Shown piece after piece: positions 26,092 to 34,690 of a stretch of DNA of 52,510 nucleotides. The DNA lies in contig JAGLAZ010000002.1 in assembly GCA_018260565.1 (NCBI GenBank), positions 135,379-187,888 on the forward strand. The letters run 5' to 3'. Source of the DNA: Flavobacteriaceae bacterium (GTDB lineage Bacteria > Bacteroidota > Bacteroidia > Flavobacteriales > Weeksellaceae). Numbering within the stretch: the first letter of the stretch is position 1; the number at the start of each line of letters is the position of its first letter. Made by a program: the position numbers and the translations under genes. The notes under the pieces were generated by a model. The model searched no databases and was not told where the DNA came from. It was given only the letters and a program-made list of their open reading frames with translations.

Positions 26092-27936
26092 CTAAAGACG
26101 AGACATTTCAATAAAACTATCGCCATATAGCTTAATAAGGGCCTTAGTATAATCCTCCTTCTTTGCTTTATTTACATTTGGAATATATTTTTGAGGGTTC
26201 ACTACAAATAGCGGAAACCAGGTAGATTGTACTTGAATCTGGATACGATGTCCCTGCTTAAAGGTGTGTACAATGTCTTGTAAAGGAAATCTAACTTGAG
26301 TTTTTTGATTAGGAGTCAAAGGTTCTGGCTGGCTGATAGAATTTCTAAAACGCGCTGGCATTATCTCACTGCGCACCATTTGATGGTAGTTGCCGTACAC
26401 CACATTATCTTTCTTTTCCTGTGCTACATAAATTTCTGGGTAAACATCAATCACTTTAACAACAAAGTCTGCATCTGTACCAGTGGTAGATATTTGTAAA
26501 TCGGCTAAAATTTCCCCTGTAATAACCATATCTTCTGATAAAATATCACTCGTAAAACTTAGAACATCAGGTCTGCTTAGAGCAAATCTCTGGTCTTCAG
26601 ACATGTAGTTTCTTGGAGTAAATTCATTAAAGTCTTTAAGATTCATAGAACTTGGCACCGGTTTATTAGGGTCGCTATAATATTCAGAGAATTCAGGAGT
26701 TAAAGTATTGCTAAGGCTACCATTTCTTAAAAAGAACTTTATTTTCTGAGTGCTTTTAGGTGGATATTCTGTAAAGCTGAGCCAAGTTTTAGCACCGGTA
26801 TCATACATCACAGCCTCTGGTAAACCTGCATCAGTCTTAGGATTTTCCTTTAAATAATGATGAAAAAATGGTGTCTCGATATTCTTTTGATAATAGGTCG
26901 CTATACTATCGCCGAAATAAATATCGTTATGAAAATGTTTTCCGTTTTCTCTTCCCCATCCTCCATGAGAAAAAGGGCCCATAACAATCATAGTTTTGGC
27001 CTTAGGACTCGTTTTTTCTATAGTTTTGTAAATGTTTAACGGTCCCGAAAGGTCTTCCGCATCATAAAAACCTCCTACTGTGAGCACTGCATGCTGAATA
27101 TTCTTTAAATGAGGCAGGAGGTTTCTCTTTTGCCAAAAATCATCATAGTTAGGATGTTCCATAATCTCTGTCATAAAGAAATTGTTTTGATAATATTGAG
27201 AATATCCATTCTGTAAGGTTCCCATATCTTGGTAAAATTTCATCCCATCCTCACTAAAGATGGGGATTGATTGCCTCTCATACCATGCCTTGGATTCCAA
27301 TTTAGTTTTTTGCACTCCAAAGACAGGAAAAGTCCGGAAGTAAGCCAACATAAATCTCCCATTATGCAAGAAATCATCATTCCAAAAATTAGATATGGGA
27401 GCTTGTGGAGAAGAGGCCACCAGCGCGGGATGCCCGGATAATGCTCCCACGGCGGTGTAAAAACCGGGATAAGATGTTCCAAATTGTCCCACCTTGCCAT
27501 TATTTCCTGCTATGTTTTTTATCAACCAATCTATTGTATCATATGTATCGGTAGATTCATCCGTACTTTTTTTAGAATTATGTGCCACTTGTGGAGTCAT
27601 ATTAGTAAAAATACCCTCACTCATATAACGACCGCGAACATCTTGAAGCACAAAAATGTATTTATCTTGAAGAAGAAATTTATTAGGCCCCAAAGATTTT
27701 CTATATTCTGTTTCACCATACGGAGCCACGCTGTAGCAGGTGCGTTGCATTAAAAAAGGGTATTTATTTTTGATAGAAATATCCTTCGGAATATAGATCG
27801 CAGTGAACAATTTTGCACCATCGCGCATAGGGATATAGACTTCCTTTTTCGTATAGTTTTCTTTAACAAAATCCGTCGGCTGGGAGTTTATTAAAATTAC
27901 TACTGCGAGAAAAAAGAATTGTAAAAAATATTTCAT
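26092..27936 (-). CDS. Secreted CocE/NonD-family hydrolase (X-Pro dipeptidyl-peptidase-like)
   Basis: A 614-residue exported serine hydrolase of the CocE/glutaryl-7-ACA acylase/X-Pro dipeptidyl peptidase family. A hydrophobic signal sequence covers residues 1-18. The start of the catalytic domain is PMRDGAKLFTAIYIP. The nucleophile is Ser155 in GQFGTSYPGF, the acid is in GGFYDAEDLSG and the His in GPFSHGGWGREN. The C-terminal half is the beta-rich PepX-C domain (MVITGEILADLQISTTGTDADF). Substrates may be peptides, esters or amides; members of this family cannot be assigned by motif. It faces the CoA ligase gene tail-to-tail. Upstream lies a 339-base gap with a GC-rich repeat. Confidence 0.92.
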   Translation of the reverse strand: MKYFLQFFFLAVVILINSQPTDFVKENYTKKEVYIPMRDGAKLFTAIYIPKDISIKNKYPFLMQRTCYSVAPYGETEYRKSLGPNKFLLQDKYIFVLQDVRGRYMSEGIFTNMTPQVAHNSKKSTDESTDTYDTIDWLIKNIAGNNGKVGQFGTSYPGFYTAVGALSGHPALVASSPQAPISNFWNDDFLHNGRFMLAYFRTFPVFGVQKTKLESKAWYERQSIPIFSEDGMKFYQDMGTLQNGYSQYYQNNFFMTEIMEHPNYDDFWQKRNLLPHLKNIQHAVLTVGGFYDAEDLSGPLNIYKTIEKTSPKAKTMIVMGPFSHGGWGRENGKHFHNDIYFGDSIATYYQKNIETPFFHHYLKENPKTDAGLPEAVMYDTGAKTWLSFTEYPPKSTQKIKFFLRNGSLSNTLTPEFSEYYSDPNKPVPSSMNLKDFNEFTPRNYMSEDQRFALSRPDVLSFTSDILSEDMVITGEILADLQISTTGTDADFVVKVIDVYPEIYVAQEKKDNVVYGNYHQMVRSEIMPARFRNSISQPEPLTPNQKTQVRFPLQDIVHTFKQGHRIQIQVQSTWFPLFVVNPQKYIPNVNKAKKEDYTKALIKLYGDSFIEMSRL

Positions 27937-27984
27937 AATAAAAAAATATAATTATAAAAATGCTATGATTGATGTGGTGTATTT

Positions 27985-28133
27985 GGGCGTGCCCCTTCGT
28001 CCTTGTGCGGCTCCTCTTCGCTCCGCCGCCCCAGCGTCCTTGGGTCGGTCTTCGGCTAATACTCCTCAGCCGGGCTTCCGCTTCGCTCCAGCCCGCCCTG
28101 CGGGGTAACCGCCTGCGCCCTCACGCATCCTTG
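27985..28133. repeat. GC-rich dispersed repeat element with internal hairpins
   Basis: About 150 bases of strikingly GC-rich DNA in an otherwise AT-rich gap between ggt and the CocE-type gene. It begins with GGGCGTGCCCC and ends around CTCACGCATCC, so its ends carry GCGTG and CACGC as a short inverted repeat. Inside are several hairpins, for example CGGGCT (28071-28076) with AGCCCG (28090-28095), and repeated CTTCGCTCC words. From memory, elements beginning GGGCGT and ending in CACGC are scattered in many Flavobacterium and Chryseobacterium genomes. The small open frame across it is not a gene. The rest of the gap (27937-27984 and 28134-28275) is AT-rich with no clear gene. Confidence 0.75.
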
Positions 28134-28275
28134 CAGAAAAAATACACTAAATAATTCAAGCCTAAAAATGCAAATAACGAAAAAAGATAGTATACACTCG
28201 AAATGCCTATTAGATTGGACACATTACTAGTTAAATCTAATTTTTTAATGAAAGCAAGTTATTTGCTCTGCTGAA

Positions 28276-29973
28276 TTATTCTACCGCCACGCTATCATCG
28301 CCTCTTATGTCGGCCACTGCAGTAGTTTGGCCACCTTGAGAAACCACGATCATCTCAGTTCTACCGATAGGGGATCTCTCCTTCAATATATAGCCCATTT
28401 TCTGGAGTTGTTTTAGGCTATTCTCCGGGAAATTAGATTCGTGGTAAATCACATCCGGCAACCATTGGTGATGGAATTTTGGCAAGTTAACCGCATCAGA
28501 TGCAGTAGTATGGAAAATATCTTTATTAACAATCGCTTGTAATACTGAAGTTGGGATAGTAGTGCCGCCAGGCGTACCTACCACCATATAAACCGCCTTA
28601 TTTTTAAGAATTAAGGTAGGCGTCATAGAGGATAGCATTCTTTTTCCAGGTTCCACTTTATTCGCTTCACCACCTACTGCCCCGAACATGTTTGCCACGC
28701 CTGGTTTTATGCTAAAATCATCCATCTCGTTATTTAGCAAAAACCCTGCACCTTGTACTACTACCCTTGCTCCGTAATAGCCATTAAGCGTGGTAGTTAC
28801 CGATGCTGCATTGCCCCATTTATCAAGCACGGAGATATGGGTAGTTTGGGTTGATTCCTTAGCAGCATTTTTATCATTTTTAAACTGGGAGCTGGGCGTA
28901 GGAGACCCAAAAGAGAAACTTTTCCAGCGGCTGTTTATATATTCTGGACTTAGGAGATATTTAGTATAATCATGAGTAAAGGCAGGGTCGCCCATATATT
29001 CTGCCCTGTCTGCGTATGCTCTACGCTCGGCTTCTACCATAATATGCACCGCTTCTGCAGAATTTTGGCCATATTGAGAAAGATTTTCTTTATCTAACAT
29101 ATAAAGTATTTGGCCCAATATAATACCACCACTAGAAGGAAGACCCATGGTGTAGATGTCCTTATCCTGATAAGTAAAATGGAGGGGTTCCCTAAAAATA
29201 GCCTTATAATTATTGAGATCTTCTATCTGAATGAGGCCTTTTACGCGGCTCATTTCCTTAACAATTTTTTTAGCAATAGCACCCTGATAAAATTCTTGCG
29301 CGCCCTTTTTAGCGATTCTCTTTAATGTTTTGGCTAAGTCTTTTTGAATTAATAAATCTCCTTTTTTCCAAGGTCTATCTTTCACAAATGCTACTTTACC
29401 AGCATTATATTGAATGAAATCTTTACGGTGTGTGTTTAGCAAATTTGCTTCTTCCTCAGAAATCAAAAATCCATGTTTTGCTAATTTAATAGCTGGGGCT
29501 ATTAAAATTTTCCAGGGAAGTTTAGCATATTTCATACTTTGCTCCATCCCGCGTATACTTCCAGGCACACCTACGGCGAGATGCCCTCCTTGTGACCAAT
29601 CGGTTCTGGCTTTTCCGTCACCATCTATAAATATATTAGAATGGGCTTTTGCTGGCGCTGTTTCTCGGTAATCAAGGCTAAAATTTTCACCTTGGGAAGT
29701 GTGTCCAACTAAAAATCCGCCACCTCCTATATTACCGGCTTGAGGATACACTACTGCGAGAGCTAATTGAGTTGCAATTGCAGCATCGAAGGCATTGCCG
29801 CCTTGCCTTAACATTAGCGCACCAGCCTCGCTAGCCAATGAATGTGCGCTCACTACCATGCCTTTATTTGTTTTAGTTAATTCTTTTACACTAAAAAGCT
29901 GGTTGGGATTCTGGCTAAAAGTGATTGAAAATATTCCTATAAAAAGGATGACAAGGAATTTATTATTGATCAT
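28276..29973 (-). CDS. ggt: Gamma-glutamyltransferase
   Basis: Exported Ntn-hydrolase that cleaves or transfers gamma-glutamyl groups, for example from glutathione. A signal peptide spans about residues 1-20 (ending FSQ). The precursor self-cleaves before the catalytic threonine, here Thr377 in STQTTHISVLDKWGNA, which matches the TTH nucleophile motif of E. coli GGT. Further blocks are GNIGGGGFLVGH, the SSMTP segment (MLSSMTPTLI) and GTPGGTTIPTSV. The 565-residue length is typical of an unprocessed precursor. Only five bases separate it from the upstream acyltransferase gene, so they probably share a transcript. Confidence 0.95.
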   Translation of the reverse strand: MINNKFLVILFIGIFSITFSQNPNQLFSVKELTKTNKGMVVSAHSLASEAGALMLRQGGNAFDAAIATQLALAVVYPQAGNIGGGGFLVGHTSQGENFSLDYRETAPAKAHSNIFIDGDGKARTDWSQGGHLAVGVPGSIRGMEQSMKYAKLPWKILIAPAIKLAKHGFLISEEEANLLNTHRKDFIQYNAGKVAFVKDRPWKKGDLLIQKDLAKTLKRIAKKGAQEFYQGAIAKKIVKEMSRVKGLIQIEDLNNYKAIFREPLHFTYQDKDIYTMGLPSSGGIILGQILYMLDKENLSQYGQNSAEAVHIMVEAERRAYADRAEYMGDPAFTHDYTKYLLSPEYINSRWKSFSFGSPTPSSQFKNDKNAAKESTQTTHISVLDKWGNAASVTTTLNGYYGARVVVQGAGFLLNNEMDDFSIKPGVANMFGAVGGEANKVEPGKRMLSSMTPTLILKNKAVYMVVGTPGGTTIPTSVLQAIVNKDIFHTTASDAVNLPKFHHQWLPDVIYHESNFPENSLKQLQKMGYILKERSPIGRTEMIVVSQGGQTTAVADIRGDDSVAVE

Positions 29974-29978
29974 AAAAG

Positions 29979-31076
29979 TTATTTTGTTGAAATTATATTT
30001 CTAATTTTATTTAAAATATTCCATCCTAACGTATCTGTTTTTCGAAAGAGTTTGGCTAGTTGTATCGCCATTAAAATATTAATGCAAAAAAGGATAGGCA
30101 AGGAAACATACCACGGTACATAGTCTTTTACAGGCACTACAATGAAATATAGCAAGGAAGAACTTACCCCTTGTGCAAAATAATAAAAAATAGCTTGCTG
30201 TCCTACTAATACGAGAAAGCCTTCTTTAGTAATTTTAATTCTTCGGAACATTGTAAATAGAAGCCCCAAAGATAAACTCGCCCAGATAATGTATTCCGTT
30301 TGTGGTGGAAATTTTTTCTTATTTAGACTGTATATTATCTCAAAACCATAGGTGGAGAAAAGCCAAACAAATGCAATTAAAATTACACCCCACATCACCA
30401 AAATAAGCTTTATAGATATAGGTCCAGAAAGATGTTTAATTTTGGTAGCTATGAGAAATATACATAAATATACTACTACATATCCTACTTGGCCACCTGG
30501 GTAAAGAGATGGGTTGGCATTAAATATTAAAGTTAAGGCGATACAAAGAAATATGATCATGTTTATTTGGTTAAAAAAAAATCGAATAGCCACTACCCCT
30601 AAAAAACTTACAATAAAATAAACCTTTAGATACCAAAAACTACCCATTACTACGGGAAATATATCCGCATTGGAATAGCTGTGCAAATACCAATTTCCCA
30701 ATTTATCCCAAGCTGGATAGGAGGAAATGTTAGCTGGAGTAAATTTACTTCCAAATGTGAGATATACAGTACGGAGCCATTCTTCAGAGAAAAAAGATAG
30801 ACCAAATACCTTAAAGAAATAATCAACAAAAAACAGTCCTGTCACGAAGATCATGTAAGTGATTTGCAGTTTTATGAGCCGGTACACTGTTTTTTCAATA
30901 TTATTTCCAGAGGTAAGACCGGAAAGAGCAAAAAATAGAGGTACATCAAATAAAAGGCTTAGAGCACGCATCTCTGTAGGTACATAAAACTGTCCGCTCC
31001 AAAAAACGGTATGTATAAATATGATACAGATGGTAGCAAATCCCTTAGCATAATCTACAAAAAGTTCTCTCTTCAT
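29979..31076 (-). CDS. Membrane acyltransferase, acyltransferase-3 family
   Basis: A polytopic membrane protein of 365 residues with about ten hydrophobic segments. The N-terminus MKRELFVDYAKGFATICIIFIHT, with His at the end of the first helix, followed by FDVPLFFALSGLTSG, is the hallmark of the acyltransferase-3 family, which O-acetylates or acylates surface sugars. The open frame continues 22 codons further upstream, but that part (MFNGAIISFSFKKC...) lacks family resemblance, so I use the ATG at 31076. It precedes ggt on the same strand with a five-base gap. Substrate unknown. Confidence 0.85.
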   Translation of the reverse strand: MKRELFVDYAKGFATICIIFIHTVFWSGQFYVPTEMRALSLLFDVPLFFALSGLTSGNNIEKTVYRLIKLQITYMIFVTGLFFVDYFFKVFGLSFFSEEWLRTVYLTFGSKFTPANISSYPAWDKLGNWYLHSYSNADIFPVVMGSFWYLKVYFIVSFLGVVAIRFFFNQINMIIFLCIALTLIFNANPSLYPGGQVGYVVVYLCIFLIATKIKHLSGPISIKLILVMWGVILIAFVWLFSTYGFEIIYSLNKKKFPPQTEYIIWASLSLGLLFTMFRRIKITKEGFLVLVGQQAIFYYFAQGVSSSLLYFIVVPVKDYVPWYVSLPILFCINILMAIQLAKLFRKTDTLGWNILNKIRNIISTK

Positions 31077-31206
31077 ATTAAAATTTGAGTGTAAAATACA
31101 GCATTTCTTAAAACTAAAACTTATAATTGCCCCATTAAACAAGGAAAATTTGCTATTTCTATTTATCGTATAGAATTCAGTAAATTAGCGCCCAATTTCA
31201 TACAGA

Positions 31207-31911
31207 ATGGCCAAGCAACATACTCATAAGAATCAAGAACTTGAAGGTAAAGAAACCGTAGAAGTTTTTCAAGATTTAGATCAAAAAGCACTTCAAACAG
31301 AGAAATGGATCGAACGCAATGCAAAAAAAATAGCCATAGCATTTGGTTTGATTTTGGCAGGTATCTTGGGATATTTCCTATATCAGAATTTTGTGGAGGC
31401 TCCTAAAAATGCCGAAGCAGCAAAAAGTTATTTGATTGCCATGAAAAATCTTGAGCAACAAAAAGATAAAGAAGCGCTTAGTGGTTCTGCAGGCAAGCCA
31501 GGATTTTTAGGAATTTATAACGAATATTCTCACACACAGGTAGGAAAACTGTCGGCTTACAACGCTGCCAGCATAAAAATAAAGCAGGGTAAATATGCTG
31601 AAGCATTGGGTCTCCTGGAAAAATTTGATTCCAAAAATGATGTGTTAAATGCCATGAAATTTGGGCTAATGGCTGACTGCCAAGCAAATCTTAATAAAGG
31701 AACTGAGGCTATGTCTCTATTAGACCAAGCTATTGGAACTACGAAAGATCCTTACACGCAGTATTATTTTACTAGAAAAGCTGGTCTTTTGGCATTAGCC
31801 TTAAATAAAAAAGGAGAAGCTAAAAAATATTTCGGTACGATTGCAGAAAAATATGCTGATTATGATAACGGAATGTCCGATGCTATGATAGAAATGGTAA
31901 AATATTATTAA
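31207..31911 (+). CDS. YfgM-like tetratricopeptide membrane protein
   Basis: A 234-residue protein with a hydrophilic N-terminus, one membrane helix at about residues 43-62 (IAIAFGLILAGILGYFLYQNF) and a soluble C-terminal part of TPR-like helices (YNAASIKIKQGKYAEALGLLEKF, GLMADCQANLNKGTEAMSLLDQA, AGLLALALNKKGEAKKYFGTI). This is the layout of YfgM, a Sec-translocon-associated protein in E. coli, but the match is by architecture. Its TAA shares a base with the ATG of ribH, so the two are translationally coupled; I recall the same pair in other flavobacteria. Confidence 0.85.
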   Translation: MAKQHTHKNQELEGKETVEVFQDLDQKALQTEKWIERNAKKIAIAFGLILAGILGYFLYQNFVEAPKNAEAAKSYLIAMKNLEQQKDKEALSGSAGKPGFLGIYNEYSHTQVGKLSAYNAASIKIKQGKYAEALGLLEKFDSKNDVLNAMKFGLMADCQANLNKGTEAMSLLDQAIGTTKDPYTQYYFTRKAGLLALALNKKGEAKKYFGTIAEKYADYDNGMSDAMIEMVKYY

Positions 31912-32387
31912 TGGCGACTACGAATTTATCAGTTTACGAACCTGTACAACTTCATAATGCCGATGCCCTGCGCATCGGCATCATAGTGTCACGTTGGAAT
32001 TCCTTTTCTACTTATGGGATGCGTGATGGAGCACGGGAAGTTTTAGAATCACATGGTCTATCTGCAAAGCAGGTTGAAATAATTGAAGTGCCAGGAGCTT
32101 TTGAGCTCAGTTATGCATGTGCTAGAGCCTGTGAGAGTAAGAAATACGACGCAATTATTGCCATAGGATGCGTAATTCGTGGTGAGACAGCACATTTTGA
32201 TTATGTGTGTTCTGGTGTTACGCAAGGTATAACACTTTGTAATATTCAATATCCTACACCAGTTATTTTTTGTGTACTTACAGATGATACCAAAGAACAA
32301 TCTATTGCAAGAAGCGGTGGTGCACTAGGTAATAAAGGTGTAGAAGCAGCAGTAACAGCACTTGAAATGACACAATTACAATTGTAA
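31911..32387 (+). CDS. ribH: 6,7-dimethyl-8-ribityllumazine synthase
   Basis: Penultimate step of riboflavin synthesis; forms capsid-like assemblies in many bacteria. Family motifs: GIIVSRWNSF (substrate loop), VPGAFELSYACAR, AIGCVIRGETAHFDYVC (with the catalytic His of the GETxHFDYV block) and ARSGGALGNKGVEAA. Length 158 is normal. The ATG overlaps the preceding stop (TAATG). A small hairpin GCTTGT/ACAAGC follows at 32419-32435 but lacks a T-run, so termination there is uncertain. Confidence 0.97.
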   Translation: MATTNLSVYEPVQLHNADALRIGIIVSRWNSFSTYGMRDGAREVLESHGLSAKQVEIIEVPGAFELSYACARACESKKYDAIIAIGCVIRGETAHFDYVCSGVTQGITLCNIQYPTPVIFCVLTDDTKEQSIARSGGALGNKGVEAAVTALEMTQLQL

Positions 32388-32526
32388 TTTTAAAAACTTT
32401 GGTATTAATTATTTACATGCTTGTTGGTTACAAGCTCTTACCATATTTTAAAATTAATTTAAAGAGGTATTAATGTAATATTTACTTTTTACGGCATATA
32501 CCTCAAAAAGAAGATATATATTTAAC

Positions 32527-32542
32527 CTGTAAAACTTTACAG
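32527..32542. promoter_or_regulatory. Inverted repeat directly in front of the metallopeptidase start codon
   Basis: CTGTAAA-AC-TTTACAG is a 7-2-7 inverted repeat ending one base before the ATG at 32544. It could be an operator, or it could fold over the start region in RNA. A near match to the -7 consensus (TATATTTA) lies just upstream, at about 32516-32523. Confidence 0.35.
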
Positions 32543-32543
32543 C

Positions 32544-33419
32544 ATGAGATGGACTGGTGACCGGAGTGGTAACTTAGATGATAGACGCGGAATGGGTGGC
32601 GGTGGCGGTCTCATAGGAGGTGGCTTAGGATCGCTTATTATTGCCGCTATTGTGTTTTTTTTAGGAGGAGATCCCTCTGCAGTATTACAATCATCCGGAC
32701 AGGGGATGGGGGCACCTACCTCCCAGCGAGAACTAAGTCAAGAGGATCTAAAAGTTCGGGAATTTGTAAGTATGCTCACAGCAGAAAATGAACAGAGCTG
32801 GAATGAGATTTTTAAAGAAAAAGGGCTGCAATATCGTCCGGTCAAAGTGGTCCTTTTTGAGCAAGCTACCCAATCTGGCTGCGGTACTGCCCAGTCTGCT
32901 ATGGGTCCTTTTTATTGCCCTACAGACGAAACTATCTACATGGATATGAGCTTTTTTAATGAACTAAGAAACCGTTTTGGAGCAGATGTAGGGGAATTTT
33001 CTGTAGCCTATGTTATGGCGCATGAAATGGGACATCACGTTCAGAATCTTCTAGGTATTTTAGATAAAGTTCATTCCAGAAGGCAGAGTGGCCAACTGTC
33101 TGAAAGCCAAATAAACGCAGAATCTGTTGCTACAGAATTACAGGCAGATTTTTTGGCAGGCGTCTGGGCCAAAAAAACAGAATCAAGGGAGAAGTTTCTT
33201 GAGCCAGGCGATCTGGAGCAGGCTATTAGTGCTGCGGAAGCTGTGGGTGATGATAATATCCAGCGACAAACTTCAGGCTATGTAAATCAAGAGAGTTTTA
33301 CCCATGGTAGCTCTGCACAAAGAAAAGAATGGTTTATGCGTGGATATACTACAGGAGACATTAATGCCGGGGATACTTTTTCAGAATTAATAGGTAACCA
33401 AAGGAGAGGTAGATTTTAA
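32544..33419 (+). CDS. Zinc metallopeptidase, YpfJ/KPN_02809 family
   Basis: A 291-residue putative neutral zinc metallopeptidase. The N-terminus is the family's glycine-rich arginine segment (MRWTGDRSGNLDDRRGM then GGGGGLIGGGLGS) followed by one membrane helix at about residues 28-41. The zinc motif HEMGHH is at 160-165, and a third ligand is expected in the ELQADFLAGVWA segment. A conserved Cys pair (GCGTAQSAMGPFYCP) lies before the active site. The family has no well-defined substrate. The gene stands alone between ribH and nth. Confidence 0.93.
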   Translation: MRWTGDRSGNLDDRRGMGGGGGLIGGGLGSLIIAAIVFFLGGDPSAVLQSSGQGMGAPTSQRELSQEDLKVREFVSMLTAENEQSWNEIFKEKGLQYRPVKVVLFEQATQSGCGTAQSAMGPFYCPTDETIYMDMSFFNELRNRFGADVGEFSVAYVMAHEMGHHVQNLLGILDKVHSRRQSGQLSESQINAESVATELQADFLAGVWAKKTESREKFLEPGDLEQAISAAEAVGDDNIQRQTSGYVNQESFTHGSSAQRKEWFMRGYTTGDINAGDTFSELIGNQRRGRF

Positions 33420-33751
33420 GAATATATTTACTTCAAATTATCACTCATGTTAATTTTTAGTGTGATTTAGGTAGGGTGCTATTTTTAAAATAATTCAGCC
33501 TCAATTCTTTGCGATCGTAATTTTTATTAATTATATTTTTGTTTTAAACGATCCATCGCGTTCCACTAACAATTCAGTACACAAATTAATTGTGTATGTG
33601 AGGATGTTACTACCAAGCAATCCCTTTTATTCTAACTAATTTTCTTAGATTATACTAGTATTATAAACAAGATATAGTATGCGAAAATAAGAGTCACAAT
33701 ACTTTCATATTACCTATTATAAAACATATATAGGAGTTTTATATTTGGCGC
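33420..33751. other. Intergenic region upstream of nth
   Basis: No gene is visible in these 332 bases. They hold a clear inverted repeat TACACAA-ATTAA-TTGTGTA at 33578-33596, which could be an operator, and the nth -7 element near the right end. The sequence is AT-rich throughout. Confidence 0.5.
33740..33747 (+). promoter_or_regulatory. -7 promoter element of nth
   Basis: TATATTTG matches TAnnTTTG, ending four bases before the nth ATG. The mRNA would be leaderless or nearly so. No TTTG is seen at -33. Confidence 0.55.
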
Positions 33752-34378
33752 ATGAAAAAATCTGAGCGGATAAAAATTATTATGGAGGAGTTGGAAGCAT
33801 TGTATCCCGAACCAGGAATTCCGCTACATTATACAGATGCTTTTACCCTGCTCTGCGCTGTTGCATTATCTGCACAGACTACAGATAAAAAAGTAAATGA
33901 AGTAACGCCCGCACTTTTTGCGGCGGCTCCTACAGCTATGGAAATGGCTTTGATGGATATTGATAATGTGCGGGAACACATAAGGTTTTTAGGCCTTTCT
34001 ACGCAAAAGGCAAAAAATCTTGTGCTGATGTCCCAGCAATTAATTGAGCGTCACGGCGGCGAAGTTCCACAGAGTTTTGAAGCCTTGGAAGCTCTGGCAG
34101 GTGTGGGACATAAAACAGCATCTGTTGTAATGGCTCAGGCTTTTGATGAGCCCGCTTTTCCTGTGGACACCCATATCCATAGACTAATGACGAAGTGGAA
34201 ACTGACTTCCGGAAAGAATGTACAAGAAACGGAAAAAGATGCCAAGCGGCTATTTCCAAAAGATAAATGGAATAAAATTCATTTACAAATTATTCTTTAC
34301 GGTAGGCAATACAGCCCAGCACGCGGAGGGAAGGAGAGGGATGTGATATTAGAAAGGCTGGAAGGCAATACGAATTAA
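33752..34378 (+). CDS. nth: Endonuclease III-type DNA glycosylase/AP lyase without the Fe-S cluster motif
   Basis: Base excision repair enzyme that removes oxidised pyrimidines and nicks abasic sites. The helix-hairpin-helix LEALAGVGHKTASVVM carries the catalytic Lys121, and the catalytic Asp is Asp139 in FPVDTHIHRL; both match E. coli Lys120 and Asp138. After ILYGRQYSPARGG the usual four-cysteine [4Fe-4S] loop is missing. The protein has a single Cys (in LLCAVALS), so no cluster can form. I recall such cluster-less Nth proteins in flavobacteria. Length 208 is close to the E. coli 211. Confidence 0.94.
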   Translation: MKKSERIKIIMEELEALYPEPGIPLHYTDAFTLLCAVALSAQTTDKKVNEVTPALFAAAPTAMEMALMDIDNVREHIRFLGLSTQKAKNLVLMSQQLIERHGGEVPQSFEALEALAGVGHKTASVVMAQAFDEPAFPVDTHIHRLMTKWKLTSGKNVQETEKDAKRLFPKDKWNKIHLQIILYGRQYSPARGGKERDVILERLEGNTN

Positions 34379-34690
34379 AAACATTATTAGTACCCTTATA
34401 TTATTTCCTATTGAAGATTCTCTTTGTACTATTTTCTTAATTTAACTTAATTAAGTCTATATCAAAATTAAGGTGGGTTGAGACAAACATCGCTGAGCCG
34501 GAGGTTTTATTTAATGATGACTTTTTGCGCTACCAATAAAGAAAAGAAACTATAGGGGTAAAGTTCTTTTTACCTGTGAAAATTAAAATTAATGTAAAAA
34601 GATGAACTTAACAATTTACACTACTTAATGTAATTACTTTGAGGTAGGTTATAAAGATTAATCCACTTCCTATAGGATTTTTTATTTGAT
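34379..34690. other. Intergenic region between convergent nth and asnB
   Basis: No gene is visible. A long imperfect hairpin pairs 34561-34573 with 34594-34609 (AAGTTC...TTTTTAC against GTAAAAAGATGAACTT), AT-rich and bulged; it may act as a weak terminator for one or both convergent genes. A 12-bp palindrome ACTTAATTAAGT lies at 34445-34456 and may be chance. Confidence 0.35.

Noticed and set aside
27969..28154. Open reading frame of 61 codons across the GC-rich block
   Set aside because: It lies wholly in the repeat element, has repeat-derived Arg/Leu/Pro composition and no family resemblance.
28209..28241. ATTAGATT/AATCTAAT hairpin as the terminator of ggt
   Set aside because: Its T-run is on the plus strand, whereas ggt is read on the minus strand, and the loop is 17 bases.
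31077..31142. Longer start for the acyltransferase-3 protein
   Set aside because: MKRELFVDYAKG is the canonical family start. The upstream 22 codons look like translated intergenic DNA.
34445..34456. Palindrome ACTTAATTAAGT as an operator
   Set aside because: Twelve-base AT-rich palindromes are expected many times per window, and this one lies between convergent genes.
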